Assembly: GCF_015831345.1 (NCBI RefSeq)
Contig: NZ_JADWYS010000001.1
Span: 1,560,118-1,624,117 of the forward strand
DNA from: Caenimonas aquaedulcis
GTDB taxonomy: Bacteria > Pseudomonadota > Gammaproteobacteria > Burkholderiales > Burkholderiaceae_C
Reading direction: 5' to 3'
DNA length: 64,000 nt
Positions within the stretch are counted from its first letter, which is position 1; each line of letters starts with the position of its first letter. The notes beneath the pieces were generated by a model, which was not told the origin of the DNA, did not search any database, and worked only from the letters and a program-made list of their open reading frames with translations. Shown piece by piece: positions 38,624-52,384 of the stretch. The position numbers and the translations under genes are program-made.

Positions 38624-38630
38624 GCCGGGG

Positions 38631-39533
38631 TCACCGCGCGCCGCCTTCGCGCAGGCGCATCGCCACCGCCGTCCCCAGCGCTGCCGCCTGCGAGACATCC
38701 GCGGCGATCAGCGCCGACTGCGCGCGCACCGGCGGCACGGCGCCTTCCGGGTCTCCCCATGCCGCGCGCAGCTGGAGGAACTCGCCGGAAAAGGTCGCGA
38801 AGGCCGCGAGCGGCATCGAACAGCTCCCGCCCATCGCGCGGCTCACCGCGCGCTCGGCCGAGACGGCCAGCGCGGTGGCGTGATGCGACAGCGGCTCGAG
38901 CGCGTCGAGCAGGTCGCGGCGCGCCGACAGGACTTCGATCCCGAGTGCGCCCTGTCCCGCGGCGGGCAGCATCTCCTCCGGCTCGAAGGCCACGCGGATG
39001 CGCTCGCCCAGGCCCAGGCGCTTGAGGCCCGCGGCCGCCAGCACGATGGCGTCGAACTGCCCCTCGTCGAGCTTGCGCAGCCGCGTGTCGAGGTTGCCGC
39101 GCAGCGGCTCGATCTTCAGGTCCGGGCGCATGGCGCGCAGCAGCACGACGCGGCGCAGGCTCGACGTCCCCACCACCGCGCCTTGCGGCAATTCGGCCAG
39201 GCCGGCATAGCGGCTGGAGACGAACGCATCGCGCGGGTCCTCGCGCTCCATCACGCACGCGAGGGCAAACCCGGCAGGCAGGTCCATCGGCACGTCCTTG
39301 AGCGAATGCACGGCGAGGTCGGCGCGACCCTCTTCGAGCGCGACTTCGAGCTCCTTTACGAAGAGGCCCTTGCCGCCGACCTTGCTCAGGCTGCGGTCGA
39401 GGATCTGGTCGCCGCGCGTCGTCATGCCCAGCAGCGACACCTGGTGGCCGCGCGCCTCGAGCAGCGACTTGACGTGTTCGGCCTGCCAAAGCGCAAGGCG
39501 GCTTTCGCGCGTGGCGATGACAAGCTTGCTCAA
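38631..39533 (-). CDS. hemC: Porphobilinogen deaminase (hydroxymethylbilane synthase)
   Basis: 300 aa from a TTG start ([17 protein letters not shown]), with an AGG-type site upstream. Polymerises four porphobilinogens. Signatures are [28 protein letters not shown] and the dipyrromethane-cofactor Cys in GGSCSMPL. First gene of the hemC-D-X-Y operon; a 76-bp gap separates it from divergent ppc, as in other betaproteobacteria. Confidence 0.96.
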   Translation of the reverse strand: MSKLVIATRESRLALWQAEHVKSLLEARGHQVSLLGMTTRGDQILDRSLSKVGGKGLFVKELEVALEEGRADLAVHSLKDVPMDLPAGFALACVMEREDPRDAFVSSRYAGLAELPQGAVVGTSSLRRVVLLRAMRPDLKIEPLRGNLDTRLRKLDEGQFDAIVLAAAGLKRLGLGERIRVAFEPEEMLPAAGQGALGIEVLSARRDLLDALEPLSHHATALAVSAERAVSRAMGGSCSMPLAAFATFSGEFLQLRAAWGDPEGAVPPVRAQSALIAADVSQAAALGTAVAMRLREGGAR

Positions 39534-39609
39534 TCTCGTAACCTGTTGGAAATGCCTGGGGGGGAGTGGATGCTAGCATGCACGCTGCCAAAAAATTAAG
39601 CAAAAGACC

Positions 39610-42429
39610 ATGCCGACCGCCGTGCCGCCACCCGCCCCCACCGCCTCGCGGCGAGCCCGCGAGAACGAGCGCCCGCTGGTGGAGGACATCCGGCTGCTCG
39701 GCCGCATCCTCGGCGACGTGATCCGCGAGCAGGAGGGCGTCGAAGCCTACGAGCTCGTAGAGCGCGTGCGCAAGCTCTCCGTCGCCTTCCGCCGCGATGC
39801 CGACCATGAAGCCGATCGCGCGCTCAAGTCCCTGCTCAAGTCGCTGTCGGGCGAGCGCACGGTGAGCGTGATCCGCGCCTTCACGTACTTCAGCCACCTG
39901 GCCAACCTCGCGGAAGACCGCCACCACATCCGCCGCCGCGCCGTGCACGAACGCGCGGGCGATACGCAGGAAGGCAGCATCGAGGTCGCGCTCGCGCGCC
40001 TGCGCTGGGCGGGCATCTCGCCCAAGACCGTCTCGCAGACGCTCGCGCAAAGCCATGTCTCCCCGGTGCTCACCGCGCATCCCACGGAAGTGCAGCGCAA
40101 GAGCATCCTCGATGCGGAGCGGGACATCGCGCGCCTGCTCACCGAGCGCGACGAGATCAAGTCGCGCGCGCTGCCCAAGGACGCGCTGGCGCCGCGCGAG
40201 CTGGCCGCGAACGAATCGCAGATCCGCGCGCGGGTGATGCAGCTGTGGCAGACCCGCCTGCTGCGCTTCACCAAGCTGCAGGTGGCCGACGAGATCGAGA
40301 ACGCGCTCAGCTACTACGAGGCGACCTTCCTGCGCGAAATCCCCAAGCTGTACGCGGACCTCGAACGCGAACTGGGCACGCACCCGGTGGCCAGCTTCCT
40401 GCGTATGGGACAGTGGATCGGCGGCGACCGCGACGGCAACCCCAACGTCAGCGCCGAAACGCTGGAATACGCCTTGCGCCGCCAGAGCGAAGTCGCGCTG
40501 CGCTTCTTCCTCACCGAAGTGCACTACCTCGGCGGCGAGCTGTCGCTGTCGGCCATGCTGGTGGAAGTGACGCCGGCCATGCGCGCCCTCGCGGAACGTT
40601 CGCCCGACACGAGCGAACACCGCCAGGACGAGCCCTACCGGCGCGCGTTGACCGGCATGTACGCGCGCCTGGCGGCGACGCTCAAGGCGCTCACGGGCGG
40701 CGACGCCGCGCGCCACGCCGTCGCGCCGCAGAACCCGTACCTGCGCGCGGAGGACTTCCTCGCGGACCTGCGCACGATCGAGCACTCCCTGCTGGCCCAC
40801 CGCGGCACCGCGATCGTGGAGCAGCGCCTGCATCCGCTCATCCGCGCCGTCGAGGTCTTCGGCTTCCACCTCGCGACGGTCGACCTGCGCCAGAGCTCCG
40901 ACCAGCACGAGGCCGTCGTCGCGGAACTGTTGAAGGTCGCGCGCGTGGAGCGGAACTACGCGGGCCTCGACGAAGCGGCGCGCAAGGACCTGCTGATCCG
41001 GCTCCTGTGCGATGCCCGTCCGCTGCGCGTGCGCGGGGCGGCCTACTCCGATCTGGCGCGCCACGAAATCGCGATTTTCGAATCCGCGCGCGCGATGCGC
41101 GAGCGCTACGGCTCCCAGGCGATCCGCCACTACATCATCAGCCATACCGAGACGGTGAGCGACCTGCTGGAAGTGCTGCTTCTGCAAAAGGAAGCCGGCC
41201 TCTTCACGGGGACACTGGACGACAAGGCCGTGTCCGACCTGATCGTCGTGCCCCTTTTCGAGACCATCGACGACCTGCGCCACGCCGCGCCGATCATGCG
41301 CGAGTTCTACGCGGTGCCGGGCATCGCACAGCTCGTGCAGCGCTCGGGGGCCGAGCAGGACATCATGCTGGGCTACAGCGACAGCAACAAGGACGGCGGC
41401 ATCTTCACGAGCAACTGGGAGCTGTACCGCGCGGAGATCGCGCTGGTGGCGCTCTTCGACGAACTCGCGAACAGCCACAACATCCAGCTGCGCATGTTCC
41501 ATGGCCGCGGCGGCACCGTCGGCCGCGGCGGCGGCCCGAGCTACCAGGCCATCCTGGCCCAGCCGCCCGGCACGGTGCGCGGGCAGATCCGCCTCACCGA
41601 ACAGGGCGAGGTCATCGGCTCCAAATACGCCAACCCCGAGATCGGCCGGCGCAACCTGGAGACCCTGGTCGCCGCGACACTCGAAGCCACGCTGCTGCAG
41701 CCGACCAAGCCCGCCTCGCGCGTATTCCTGCAGGCGGCCGAGACGCTGTCGCAGGCCAGCATGAAGGCCTATCGCGCGCTGGTGTACGAAACGCCGGGCT
41801 TCACCGAGTATTTCTTCGGCTCCACCCCGATCCGCGAGATCGCGGAGCTGAACATCGGATCGCGCCCGGCCTCGCGCAAGGCGACGCAGAAGATCGAGGA
41901 CTTGCGCGCCATCCCCTGGAGCTTCAGCTGGGGCCAGTGCCGGCTCACCTTGCCGGGCTGGTACGGGTTCGGCACGGCCGTGCACGAGTTCCTGCACGAG
42001 AACCCGGAGGCCTCGCGCAAGGACGCGCTGGCGCTGCTGCAGAAGATGTATCGCCAGTGGCCCTTCTTTCGCGCGCTGCTCTCCAACATGGACATGGTGC
42101 TCGCCAAGAGCGACCTCGCGCTCGCCTCGCGTTACGCGGAGCTGGTCGCCGACGCGCGGCTGCGCAAGCGCATCTTCGGCGTGATCGAAGCCGAGTGGCA
42201 TCGCACGGTGGAAGCGCTGCAGGCGATCACCGGGGAGCGGCAGCGGCTGGCAGGCAATCCGTCACTGCAACGGTCGATCAGGCATCGCTTTCCGTACATC
42301 GACCCGCTGCATCACCTGCAGGTGGAGCTGGTGCGCCGGCACCGCGAAGGCAAGCTGGACGACCGGGCGCGGCGCGGAATCCACATTTCGATCAACGGGA
42401 TTGCGGCTGCCCTGCGCAACACCGGGTGA
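39610..42429 (+). CDS. ppc: Phosphoenolpyruvate carboxylase
   Basis: 939 aa. Anaplerotic conversion of PEP and bicarbonate to oxaloacetate. Catalytic motifs are TAHPTE at about 155-160 and [12 protein letters not shown] at 630-641; [10 protein letters not shown] precedes it. Length is slightly above E. coli (883 aa), mainly because of a Pro-rich N-terminal lead. Convergent with the acyl-CoA synthetase gene, 11 bp apart. Confidence 0.97.
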   Translation: MPTAVPPPAPTASRRARENERPLVEDIRLLGRILGDVIREQEGVEAYELVERVRKLSVAFRRDADHEADRALKSLLKSLSGERTVSVIRAFTYFSHLANLAEDRHHIRRRAVHERAGDTQEGSIEVALARLRWAGISPKTVSQTLAQSHVSPVLTAHPTEVQRKSILDAERDIARLLTERDEIKSRALPKDALAPRELAANESQIRARVMQLWQTRLLRFTKLQVADEIENALSYYEATFLREIPKLYADLERELGTHPVASFLRMGQWIGGDRDGNPNVSAETLEYALRRQSEVALRFFLTEVHYLGGELSLSAMLVEVTPAMRALAERSPDTSEHRQDEPYRRALTGMYARLAATLKALTGGDAARHAVAPQNPYLRAEDFLADLRTIEHSLLAHRGTAIVEQRLHPLIRAVEVFGFHLATVDLRQSSDQHEAVVAELLKVARVERNYAGLDEAARKDLLIRLLCDARPLRVRGAAYSDLARHEIAIFESARAMRERYGSQAIRHYIISHTETVSDLLEVLLLQKEAGLFTGTLDDKAVSDLIVVPLFETIDDLRHAAPIMREFYAVPGIAQLVQRSGAEQDIMLGYSDSNKDGGIFTSNWELYRAEIALVALFDELANSHNIQLRMFHGRGGTVGRGGGPSYQAILAQPPGTVRGQIRLTEQGEVIGSKYANPEIGRRNLETLVAATLEATLLQPTKPASRVFLQAAETLSQASMKAYRALVYETPGFTEYFFGSTPIREIAELNIGSRPASRKATQKIEDLRAIPWSFSWGQCRLTLPGWYGFGTAVHEFLHENPEASRKDALALLQKMYRQWPFFRALLSNMDMVLAKSDLALASRYAELVADARLRKRIFGVIEAEWHRTVEALQAITGERQRLAGNPSLQRSIRHRFPYIDPLHHLQVELVRRHREGKLDDRARRGIHISINGIAAALRNTG

Positions 42430-42440
42430 TTTTTTGGCCA

Positions 42441-44195
42441 CTACGACGACGCCCTCGCCCTCTCCTCTTCCTGCAGCCTCAACACCCGCCGCTGCACCTT
42501 CCCCGTCGTCGTCATCGGCAAGGCGTCGATGAACTCGATTTCCTTCGGGTACTCGTACGGCGCCAGCTTGCCGCGTACGTGCGACTGCAGTTGTTCGATC
42601 AATTGAAGATCGAACTTCGCCGCATCGACTCCCGCCTTCGCCCGTGAGGCGACGAAGTCCGGCGACAGCACCACGAACGCCTTGACCAGCGCACCGCGCT
42701 CGCGATCGGGCTTCGGCACCACCGCCGCATTGATCACCGCCGGGTGCTTCACCAGGCAGTTCTCGATCTCGCTCGGGCCGATGCGGTAGCCCGCCGCCTT
42801 GAAGACGTCGTCCGCGCGGCCCTGGTACCAGAGGTAGCCATCCGCGTCGCGCGTCGCGAGGTCGCCGGTGCGGCACCAGTCGCCGGTGTACTTGGCGCGC
42901 GTCGCATCGGGCTTCTTCCAGTAGCCGAGGAAGAAGATCGGGTCGGGATCGCCATGCACGTCGAAGCGGTTCACCGCCACGTCGCCCGGCACGCCCACGG
43001 CGCACTCGTTGCCGTCGTCGTCGATGACGGCGACGCGATGGCCCGGGTAGCCGCGGCCCATGCTGCCGGGGCGCGCGGGCCAGCCGATGCCCTGGTCCGT
43101 ACGGCCGTTCATGCTGCAGTTGCCCACGACGTAGTTGATCTCCGTCTGGCCGAACATCTCGTTCACGGTGATGCCCAGGTGCTCCCTGCAATAGGCGAAC
43201 ACGGCATCGCCCACGGCTTCGCCCGCGCTCATCATCGCCTCGAGCTTCAGGCGGAATGTCTTCTCCGGCTCGGGATAGGCCTTCATCATCGCCTTGAGCG
43301 CTGTCGGGAAGAGGAAGGTGTGCGTCACGCCGTGGTCCTGCATCAGCGTGAACGCGAGCTCCGGGCTGAAGCGCCCGTTGTACGCGACGATCTCGCGGCC
43401 GAAGTACAGCGTGGGCAACAGCGCATCCATCAGGCCGCCGGTCCACGCCCAGTCGGCGGGCGACCAGAAGACCGCGTCGCTCTTCGCGTTGGCCACGCCG
43501 TCGAAGCCGAACCAGTTCTGGCTGCAGACGAAGCCCGGCAGGTTGCCGATGATCGCGCGGTGCGGCAGGTACGCGCCCTTGGGCGGGCCGGTGGTGCCGC
43601 TGGTGTAGATGAGGATCGCGCCCTCTTCCGCGTCGGTGTCAACGACCTCGAACGGCCCGGCCGCCCTGCCCGCGCCCGTGTCCGCCGGCACGTCCGCGCG
43701 CGAGGCCGCATCGCCGACACCGATCACCGTGCGCAACGCCGGGCACTGCGCGCGGACCGCCTCGATGTTGGCGATCGAGCTCTCGTCGCAGATCGCCACC
43801 ACCGCCTCGCTGTCCTGCAGACGGTACTCGAGCGCCTCGGGACCGAACAGCATCGACAGCGGCATCGCGACCGCCCCGAGCTGGAACACCCCCATGTACG
43901 CGATCGCCGTCTCGAAGCGCTGCGGCATCACGATGGCCACGCGGTCGCCGCGCTTTACGCCCAGGCCCGTGAGCTGGTGGCTCAAGGCATCCGCGAACTT
44001 CTTCAGCGCCCCGTAGGTCAGCGTTCGTGCGGCGCCCGTGGCGCCATGTGCGCGGATTGCGATGCGCGCCGCCGAAGAAGGCTGCGCCGCCCAGCGCCCG
44101 CAGCACACCTGCGCGATGTTGAAGCGCTCCGGCACCTCCCAGCGAAAGGCCGCCTGCATGGCGGCGTGGTTGTCCCTGGCTTGACTGACGCTCAT
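42441..44195 (-). CDS. AMP-forming acyl-CoA synthetase
   Basis: 584 aa, ANL superfamily. P-loop motif YTSGTTGPPKG at about 197-207, A5-type motif NEMFGQTEIN, Asp/Arg hinge segment TGDLATRDADGYLWYQGRADD and a C-terminal catalytic Lys566 in TTTGKVQRRVL. It adenylates a carboxylate and forms the CoA thioester. The AcsM/medium-chain-like pattern suggests acetate-to-medium-chain acids, but the substrate cannot be read. Divergent from the alpha/beta hydrolase with a 47-bp gap. Confidence 0.9.
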   Translation of the reverse strand: MSVSQARDNHAAMQAAFRWEVPERFNIAQVCCGRWAAQPSSAARIAIRAHGATGAARTLTYGALKKFADALSHQLTGLGVKRGDRVAIVMPQRFETAIAYMGVFQLGAVAMPLSMLFGPEALEYRLQDSEAVVAICDESSIANIEAVRAQCPALRTVIGVGDAASRADVPADTGAGRAAGPFEVVDTDAEEGAILIYTSGTTGPPKGAYLPHRAIIGNLPGFVCSQNWFGFDGVANAKSDAVFWSPADWAWTGGLMDALLPTLYFGREIVAYNGRFSPELAFTLMQDHGVTHTFLFPTALKAMMKAYPEPEKTFRLKLEAMMSAGEAVGDAVFAYCREHLGITVNEMFGQTEINYVVGNCSMNGRTDQGIGWPARPGSMGRGYPGHRVAVIDDDGNECAVGVPGDVAVNRFDVHGDPDPIFFLGYWKKPDATRAKYTGDWCRTGDLATRDADGYLWYQGRADDVFKAAGYRIGPSEIENCLVKHPAVINAAVVPKPDRERGALVKAFVVLSPDFVASRAKAGVDAAKFDLQLIEQLQSHVRGKLAPYEYPKEIEFIDALPMTTTGKVQRRVLRLQEEERARASS

Positions 44196-44242
44196 CCGCT
44201 TGTCTCCTATGATCCGTGGGCCAATGTAGCAAGACCCACCCG

Positions 44243-45148
44243 ATGTACCAACCCCGGCGATCCTTCCGCGACCAGTTCGTCGCGATCCGCAACCTGCGCT
44301 ACCGCGTGGCCGTGTGGGGCGAACCCGCGCCGGGCAAGACGCCGATGGTGATGGTCCACGGCTGGATGGACGTCGGCGCGTCCTGGCAGTTCATGGTGGA
44401 TGCGTTCGAAGAGGACCACTACGTGATCGCGCCCGACTGGCGCGGCTACGGCCTGACGGAATCGCCACCCGCGGACAACTATTGGTTTCCCGACTACCTT
44501 GCCGACCTCGACTTCCTGCTCGATCACTATGCGCCCGGCGCGCCTGTCAACCTCGTGGGCCACAGCATGGGCGGAAACATCGCCATGCTCTATGCCGGAT
44601 CGCGCCCGGAGCGCATCCGGCGCCTGGTGAACCTCGAAGGCTTTGGCATGGCAGCCACGCGGCCGTCCCAGGCGCCCAAGCGCTACGCCAAATGGATGGA
44701 CGAGCTCAAGGCGCTGCACCGCGGCGACATGGCGCTCAAGAGCTATGGCAGCGCCGACGGCGTGGCTCAGCGCCTGATGAAGACCAACCGCCGCCTCGGC
44801 CAGGACAAGGCGGATTGGCTGGCGCGCCACTGGGCGAAGCCGGACGCGCAGGGCCGCTGGCACATCCTCGGCGACGTGGCCCACAAGATCACCAACGCGA
44901 ACCTCTATCGCGTGGACGAGGTGCTGGAGATCTACAAGGCGATCACCGCGCCGGTGCTCGCCATCGAGTCGGACCACGACAGCCTCACGCAGTGGTGGCA
45001 GGGCAAGTTCACGCTCGCCGAGTACCACGAACGGCTCAACGCCGTTCCCGATGTGCGGCGCGCCGTCGTCACCGACGCCGGCCACATGCTGCACCACGAC
45101 CAGCCCGCCCAGCTCGCCCATCTGGTCGAGCCTTTCCTCGCCGATTGA
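44243..45148 (+). CDS. Alpha/beta hydrolase
   Basis: 301 aa from ATG 44243 (MYQPRRSFRDQF). Oxyanion motif VHGWMDVGASW, nucleophile elbow GHSMGGN (Ser), a later acid in the IESDHDS segment and catalytic His in TDAGHMLHHD. Cytosolic. The fold is clear; the substrate is not. Adjacent and divergent to an acyl-CoA synthetase, which suggests ester or thioester metabolism, but this is only context. Confidence 0.88.
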   Translation: MYQPRRSFRDQFVAIRNLRYRVAVWGEPAPGKTPMVMVHGWMDVGASWQFMVDAFEEDHYVIAPDWRGYGLTESPPADNYWFPDYLADLDFLLDHYAPGAPVNLVGHSMGGNIAMLYAGSRPERIRRLVNLEGFGMAATRPSQAPKRYAKWMDELKALHRGDMALKSYGSADGVAQRLMKTNRRLGQDKADWLARHWAKPDAQGRWHILGDVAHKITNANLYRVDEVLEIYKAITAPVLAIESDHDSLTQWWQGKFTLAEYHERLNAVPDVRRAVVTDAGHMLHHDQPAQLAHLVEPFLAD

Positions 45149-45288
45149 GCGTTCCGGACGGCCAACTCGGCCATAAACGAGAAAAATTACCGCTGGGCTG
45201 CGTGCGTCACGGCTCAACAGGTAACAGCGCTTGAAGTAGGAAATGTCCTACCCCACACTTTCCTCACCAAATGTGTTCGAGGTGTCGG
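45149..45288. other. 140-bp intergenic region with a perfect inverted repeat
   Basis: The gap before the secreted HExxH protein gene contains a perfect GTAGGA-N4-TCCTAC repeat at 45236-45251 and a GAGG ribosome site near 45279. No -10/-35 pair of good quality stands out. Confidence 0.6.
45236..45251. promoter_or_regulatory. Inverted repeat GTAGGA-AATG-TCCTAC, likely operator
   Basis: A perfect 6-bp dyad with a 4-bp spacer, 37 bp upstream of the start of the secreted HExxH protein. Dyads of this size and TAGGA/TCCTA type are bound by NarL/FixJ/BvgA-family response regulators, so the site may link the gene to a two-component system. The regulator is not known. Confidence 0.45.
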
Positions 45289-46212
45289 ATGCGCAGGATT
45301 TGTTGGGGATTGTTGCTGTCGTTCATGGCCTGGCCCCTGTCGGCGTCCGCCGATGAGTTCGACCAGGGTCTCGGCACGCTGTGGGAAGTGCTGTGGCACC
45401 AGAGCGGCACGCCGACACGCATCGTCCGCTGGGAAAGCGACATCCGCGTGCGCATCTTCGGCGCCAAGGCCGCCGTCCATCGGGACCACACGCTCGAAGC
45501 CCTGCAGGAAGTCTCGCGCGAAGCGGGCGTCCGGCTCATCGACGTGAGCGCCCTGCCGCCCGCCGAGCAGCAGGCCAACCTCACTGTCGAGATCGTTTCG
45601 GACTCGGCGCTGGAGGACAACCAGCCCTGCGTGACCTTCCTGGACTTCCGCACCGAGACGCGCATCGATTCCGCCACCGTCCAGATGCGCAACCGCGACG
45701 CCTGGCGCTGCGCATACCACGAGGCCATGCATGTGATGGGCGTGCGCGGCCACCCTTCGGGCGCCACCGTGCTCAGCTATTTCCCCACGAAGATCGACGG
45801 CCTGCTCCCGTTGGACCGGGTGATGCTGCGCGCGTGGTATTCGGAGCGCATGCGCGGCGGCATGACGCCTTTCGAAGCGCTGCCGGTGCTCGCGGACGAA
45901 CTGGTCGCGGGCCAACCCAACAAGGTGGCAGCGGTCCAGCAACGCGATGCCTTCTTTGCATCCACGCTGCAGCAGATGCAGACCTATGCCAATGGGCAGG
46001 GTGACATTCCCGCCATCGTGAAGCGCTCCGGCAAATCCACCGCCGAAGGCATCCGCTTCGGTCGCGGCGAGATGAGTTATTTCCTGGGCATCGCCTACAT
46101 GGAAGGCGCGACCGCGGCGCGCGACTCGACCATGGCGGTGCGCTGGCTGGAGCGCGCCGCCACCATGGGCAACCGCGGCGCGCAGGCCAAGCTGGGCGCA
46201 TTCCGGCAGTAG
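45289..46212 (+). CDS. Secreted HExxH metalloprotease-like protein with SEL1-type tail
   Basis: 307 aa from ATG 45289, chosen for the GAGG site and signal peptide (MRRICWGLLLSFMAWPLSASA, cleavage near residue 21). Residues 144-155 read HEAMHVMGVRGH, a HExxHxxGxxxH pattern close to the zinc site of metzincins, with one extra residue before the third His; Cys114 and Cys141 flank it and could pair. Residues about 262-303 form a SEL1-like repeat (YFLGIAYMEG, AVRWLERAATMGNRGAQAKLG). Resembles DUF2927-type putative peptidases. Function unknown; 97 bp before the hybrid kinase gene on the same strand. Confidence 0.7.
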   Translation: MRRICWGLLLSFMAWPLSASADEFDQGLGTLWEVLWHQSGTPTRIVRWESDIRVRIFGAKAAVHRDHTLEALQEVSREAGVRLIDVSALPPAEQQANLTVEIVSDSALEDNQPCVTFLDFRTETRIDSATVQMRNRDAWRCAYHEAMHVMGVRGHPSGATVLSYFPTKIDGLLPLDRVMLRAWYSERMRGGMTPFEALPVLADELVAGQPNKVAAVQQRDAFFASTLQQMQTYANGQGDIPAIVKRSGKSTAEGIRFGRGEMSYFLGIAYMEGATAARDSTMAVRWLERAATMGNRGAQAKLGAFRQ

Positions 46213-46309
46213 CAGCTCGACAGTAGAGCCCGGCTCGCAGGGCCGGTGGGGCCACCCCAAGGCACGGGGCTTTCGGGCAAACTCGGCGATTCCCTGCCGA
46301 GCTCAAGTC

Positions 46310-49801
<3,492 letters not shown>

Positions 49802-50626
49802 GTGCCGGGCAACGCGCAAGCGGTGGACATCGAGCTGCGGCTGCTGGTGGAGGCGATCTACCTGCGCTACAGCCAGGACTTCCGCGACTATTCGCAGGCC
49901 TCGCTCAAGCGGCGCGTGCTGCACGCGCAGCAGCAGATGAACTTCGCCACCATCTCCAGCATGCAGGAGCGCATCCTGCGCGACCAGGCGTCCTTCGCGC
50001 AGCTGATGCAGTACCTCACGGTGCCGGTGAGCGACATGTTCCGCGACCCGCCCTACTTCCTCGCGCTGCGCCGCCACGTCGTGCCGGTGCTGCGCACCTA
50101 CGCGTCGATCAAGGTCTGGGTCGCGGGCTGCAGCACGGGCGAGGAGGTGTATTCCCTCGCGATCCTGCTGCGCGAGGAAGGGCTGCTCGAGCGCACCATC
50201 ATCTACGCCACGGACATCAATCCCGACTCGCTGGAGCGCGCGCGCGCGGGAATCCTGCCGCTGGACCGCGTGAGCAACTACACATCCAACTACCAGAAGG
50301 CAGGAGGCCTGCGCAGCTTCTCGGAGTACTACACGGCGGCCTATGGCAACGCGATCTTCGACAAGTCGCTGCGCGACGGCGTCACCTTCGCGGACCACAG
50401 CCTCTCCACCGACAGCGTGTTCTCAGAGACGCAGTTCATCTCCTGCCGCAACGTGCTGATCTATTTCAACAAGAAGCTGCAGGACCGCGCAATCGGCCTG
50501 TTCCACGAATCGCTCGGCCATCGCGGCTTCCTCGGCCTGGGCTCGAAGGAGAGCCTGGACTTTTCGGTCTGGAGCACGCGCTTCGACCCGGTGTCCAAGC
50601 CGGACCGCATCTTCCGCAAGGCATGA
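49802..50626 (+). CDS. CheR-type protein-glutamate methyltransferase
   Basis: 274 aa, GTG start immediately after the kinase stop. SAM motif VWVAGCSTGEEVYSLA at 106-120, ATDINPDSLERARAG and SCRNVLIYFNKKLQ, which are standard CheR signatures. The usual TxFFRD segment reads SDMFRDP. Canonical CheR methylates chemoreceptor glutamates; no chemoreceptor, CheA or CheW gene is in the window. Coupled to cheB (ATGA). Confidence 0.9.
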   Translation: MPGNAQAVDIELRLLVEAIYLRYSQDFRDYSQASLKRRVLHAQQQMNFATISSMQERILRDQASFAQLMQYLTVPVSDMFRDPPYFLALRRHVVPVLRTYASIKVWVAGCSTGEEVYSLAILLREEGLLERTIIYATDINPDSLERARAGILPLDRVSNYTSNYQKAGGLRSFSEYYTAAYGNAIFDKSLRDGVTFADHSLSTDSVFSETQFISCRNVLIYFNKKLQDRAIGLFHESLGHRGFLGLGSKESLDFSVWSTRFDPVSKPDRIFRKA

Positions 50627-51240
50627 AAGTCGGCACCGCCCCCGCCACCTCGCTGCCGGCCGGTTTTCGCCGCGCGGCGCGGATGGTCGCGATCGGCGCC
50701 TCCGCCGGCGGCGTCGAGGCGCTGCTGTCGCTGCTGGCGACGCTGCCGGCCGGCTACGCGTTGCCCATCGTCACGGTGCTGCACCTGCCCGAGGACCGCG
50801 AAAGCCTGTTGACGGAGCTGTTCGCGAAGCGTTGCGCGATGCCCACGCGCGAGGCGGCGGACAAGCTGCCGGTCGAACCCGGGGTCCTGTATGTCGCGCC
50901 GCCGGGCTACCACCTCCTGCTGGAATCGGACATGACCTTCGCCCTCAGCTGCGACGCGCCGGTGCGTTTCAGCCGGCCGTCCATCGACGTGCTGTTCGAC
51001 TCCCTGGCCGACGCGCTGGGCGCGGAATTCGCCGCGGTGCTCCTGACGGGCGCCAACGACGACGGCGCCCAGGGCCTGGCGCACGCGGGCGCCGGCGGCG
51101 CGCTCACCGTCGTGCAGGACCCGGCGGACGCCGCCGTGCCCGACATGCCGCGTGCCGCGATCGCGGCGCGCGATCCGGACTTCGTCCTGCCCTTGAAGGA
51201 CATCCGGGAATTGATGAACCACCTCGAGCCTTGCCCATGA
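50623..51240 (+). CDS. CheB-type protein-glutamate methylesterase, catalytic domain only
   Basis: 205 aa. Catalytic triad Ser27 (GASAGG), His54 (VLHLPED) and Asp147 (TGANDDGA). The N-terminal receiver domain of classical CheB is absent, so activity cannot be switched by phosphorylation in cis; the receiver-bearing neighbours could act in trans. Overlaps both cheR and the next gene by 4 bp. Confidence 0.9.
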   Translation: MKVGTAPATSLPAGFRRAARMVAIGASAGGVEALLSLLATLPAGYALPIVTVLHLPEDRESLLTELFAKRCAMPTREAADKLPVEPGVLYVAPPGYHLLLESDMTFALSCDAPVRFSRPSIDVLFDSLADALGAEFAAVLLTGANDDGAQGLAHAGAGGALTVVQDPADAAVPDMPRAAIAARDPDFVLPLKDIRELMNHLEPCP

Positions 51241-52352
51241 CGCCCGTGAAACTCCTCATCGTCGACGACCTGCGCGAGAACCTGATCGCGCTCGAAGCCT
51301 TGATCCGCCAGGAGGATCGCATCATCCACCAGGCGCGATCCGGCGACGAGGCGCTCGCGCTGCTGCTGGAACACGACTTCGCGCTGGCCATCCTCGACGT
51401 GCAGATGCCGGAGATGAGCGGCCTCGAACTCGCGGCCATGATGCGCGGCACGGAGAAGACCCGGCGCATCCCGATCATCTTCGTGAGCGCAGGCGCGAAG
51501 GAATTGAACTACGCCTTCAAGGGCTACGAAACCGGCGCGGTGGACTTCCTCTACAAGCCGCTCGACCCGCACGCGGTGCGCAGCAAGGTGTCGGTGTTCG
51601 TGGAAATCCACCGCCAGCGCCAGCAGTTGCAGGAGGCGCAGGCCGAATTGCAGCGCGCGATCGAGATGCGCGACGACTTCGTCTCCATGGTCTCGCACGA
51701 GCTGCGCACGCCGCTCAACACCCTGTACCTGCAAACGCAGCTGCGCCGCCGCGTCGCGAGCGGCGCGACGCTCACGCCCACGCAGCTGAACGCCATGGTG
51801 GAACGCGACGAGGCGCAGATCCGCAACATGGTGCGCCTCATCGACGACATGCTGGACGTGTCGCGGCTGCGCAAGGGCACGCTCGCCATCCAGCCCGCGG
51901 CCGCGGACCTCGCGCTGCTGACCCGCCGCGTGGTCGAGGCCTATGCCGACCAGGCGGCGAGCGTCGGCTGCCCCATGGAGCTCACGGCCCCGGCATCGCT
52001 GCCCGGGATCTGGGACGAGTTCCGCATCGAGCAGGTCGTCGCCAACCTGCTGACCAATGCCATCCGCTACGGGGGCGGCAAGCCGGTACAGGTGAAGGTC
52101 GAGGCCTCGGGGCAGGAAGCGCTCGTCTCCGTGCGCGACCAGGGCATCGGCATCGCGCCGCAGGACCAGGGGCGCATCTTCGAGCAGTTCGAGCGGGCGG
52201 TGGGCAAGCAGGTTGCGCCGGGCCTGGGCCTGGGGCTGTACATCACGCGCCAGATCGTGGAGGCGCACGGCGGCCGGATCGAGCTCAGCAGCTCCCCCGG
52301 CGAAGGCTCCACCTTCACCGTCCGCCTGCCGCGCCGCTCCCCTGCGGCGTGA
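51237..52352 (+). CDS. Receiver-histidine kinase (REC-HisKA-HATPase)
   Basis: 371 aa, no membrane segment. Receiver domain with Asp54 (AILDVQMPEMSG), short coiled coil, HisKA His154 (MVSHELRTPLN) and HATPase (NLLTNAIRYGGG, DQGIGIAP, GLGLGLYI). Probably takes phosphoryl groups from the large hybrid kinase and relays them, or the reverse. No DNA-binding output domain occurs in the cassette. Overlaps cheB by 4 bp. Confidence 0.92.
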   Translation: MTPVKLLIVDDLRENLIALEALIRQEDRIIHQARSGDEALALLLEHDFALAILDVQMPEMSGLELAAMMRGTEKTRRIPIIFVSAGAKELNYAFKGYETGAVDFLYKPLDPHAVRSKVSVFVEIHRQRQQLQEAQAELQRAIEMRDDFVSMVSHELRTPLNTLYLQTQLRRRVASGATLTPTQLNAMVERDEAQIRNMVRLIDDMLDVSRLRKGTLAIQPAAADLALLTRRVVEAYADQAASVGCPMELTAPASLPGIWDEFRIEQVVANLLTNAIRYGGGKPVQVKVEASGQEALVSVRDQGIGIAPQDQGRIFEQFERAVGKQVAPGLGLGLYITRQIVEAHGGRIELSSSPGEGSTFTVRLPRRSPAA

Positions 52353-52384
52353 CACAATCCGGGGTTCACCGGAACACTACCATC

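Noticed and set aside
39534..39609. Promoter pair in the hemC-ppc gap
   Set aside because: The 76-bp gap must contain start signals for both genes, but no hexamer pair is good enough to place.
50832..51236. Upstream extension of the receiver-kinase into cheB
   Set aside because: The extension is the wrong frame of cheB; the REC domain starts at ATG 51237 with ATGA coupling.
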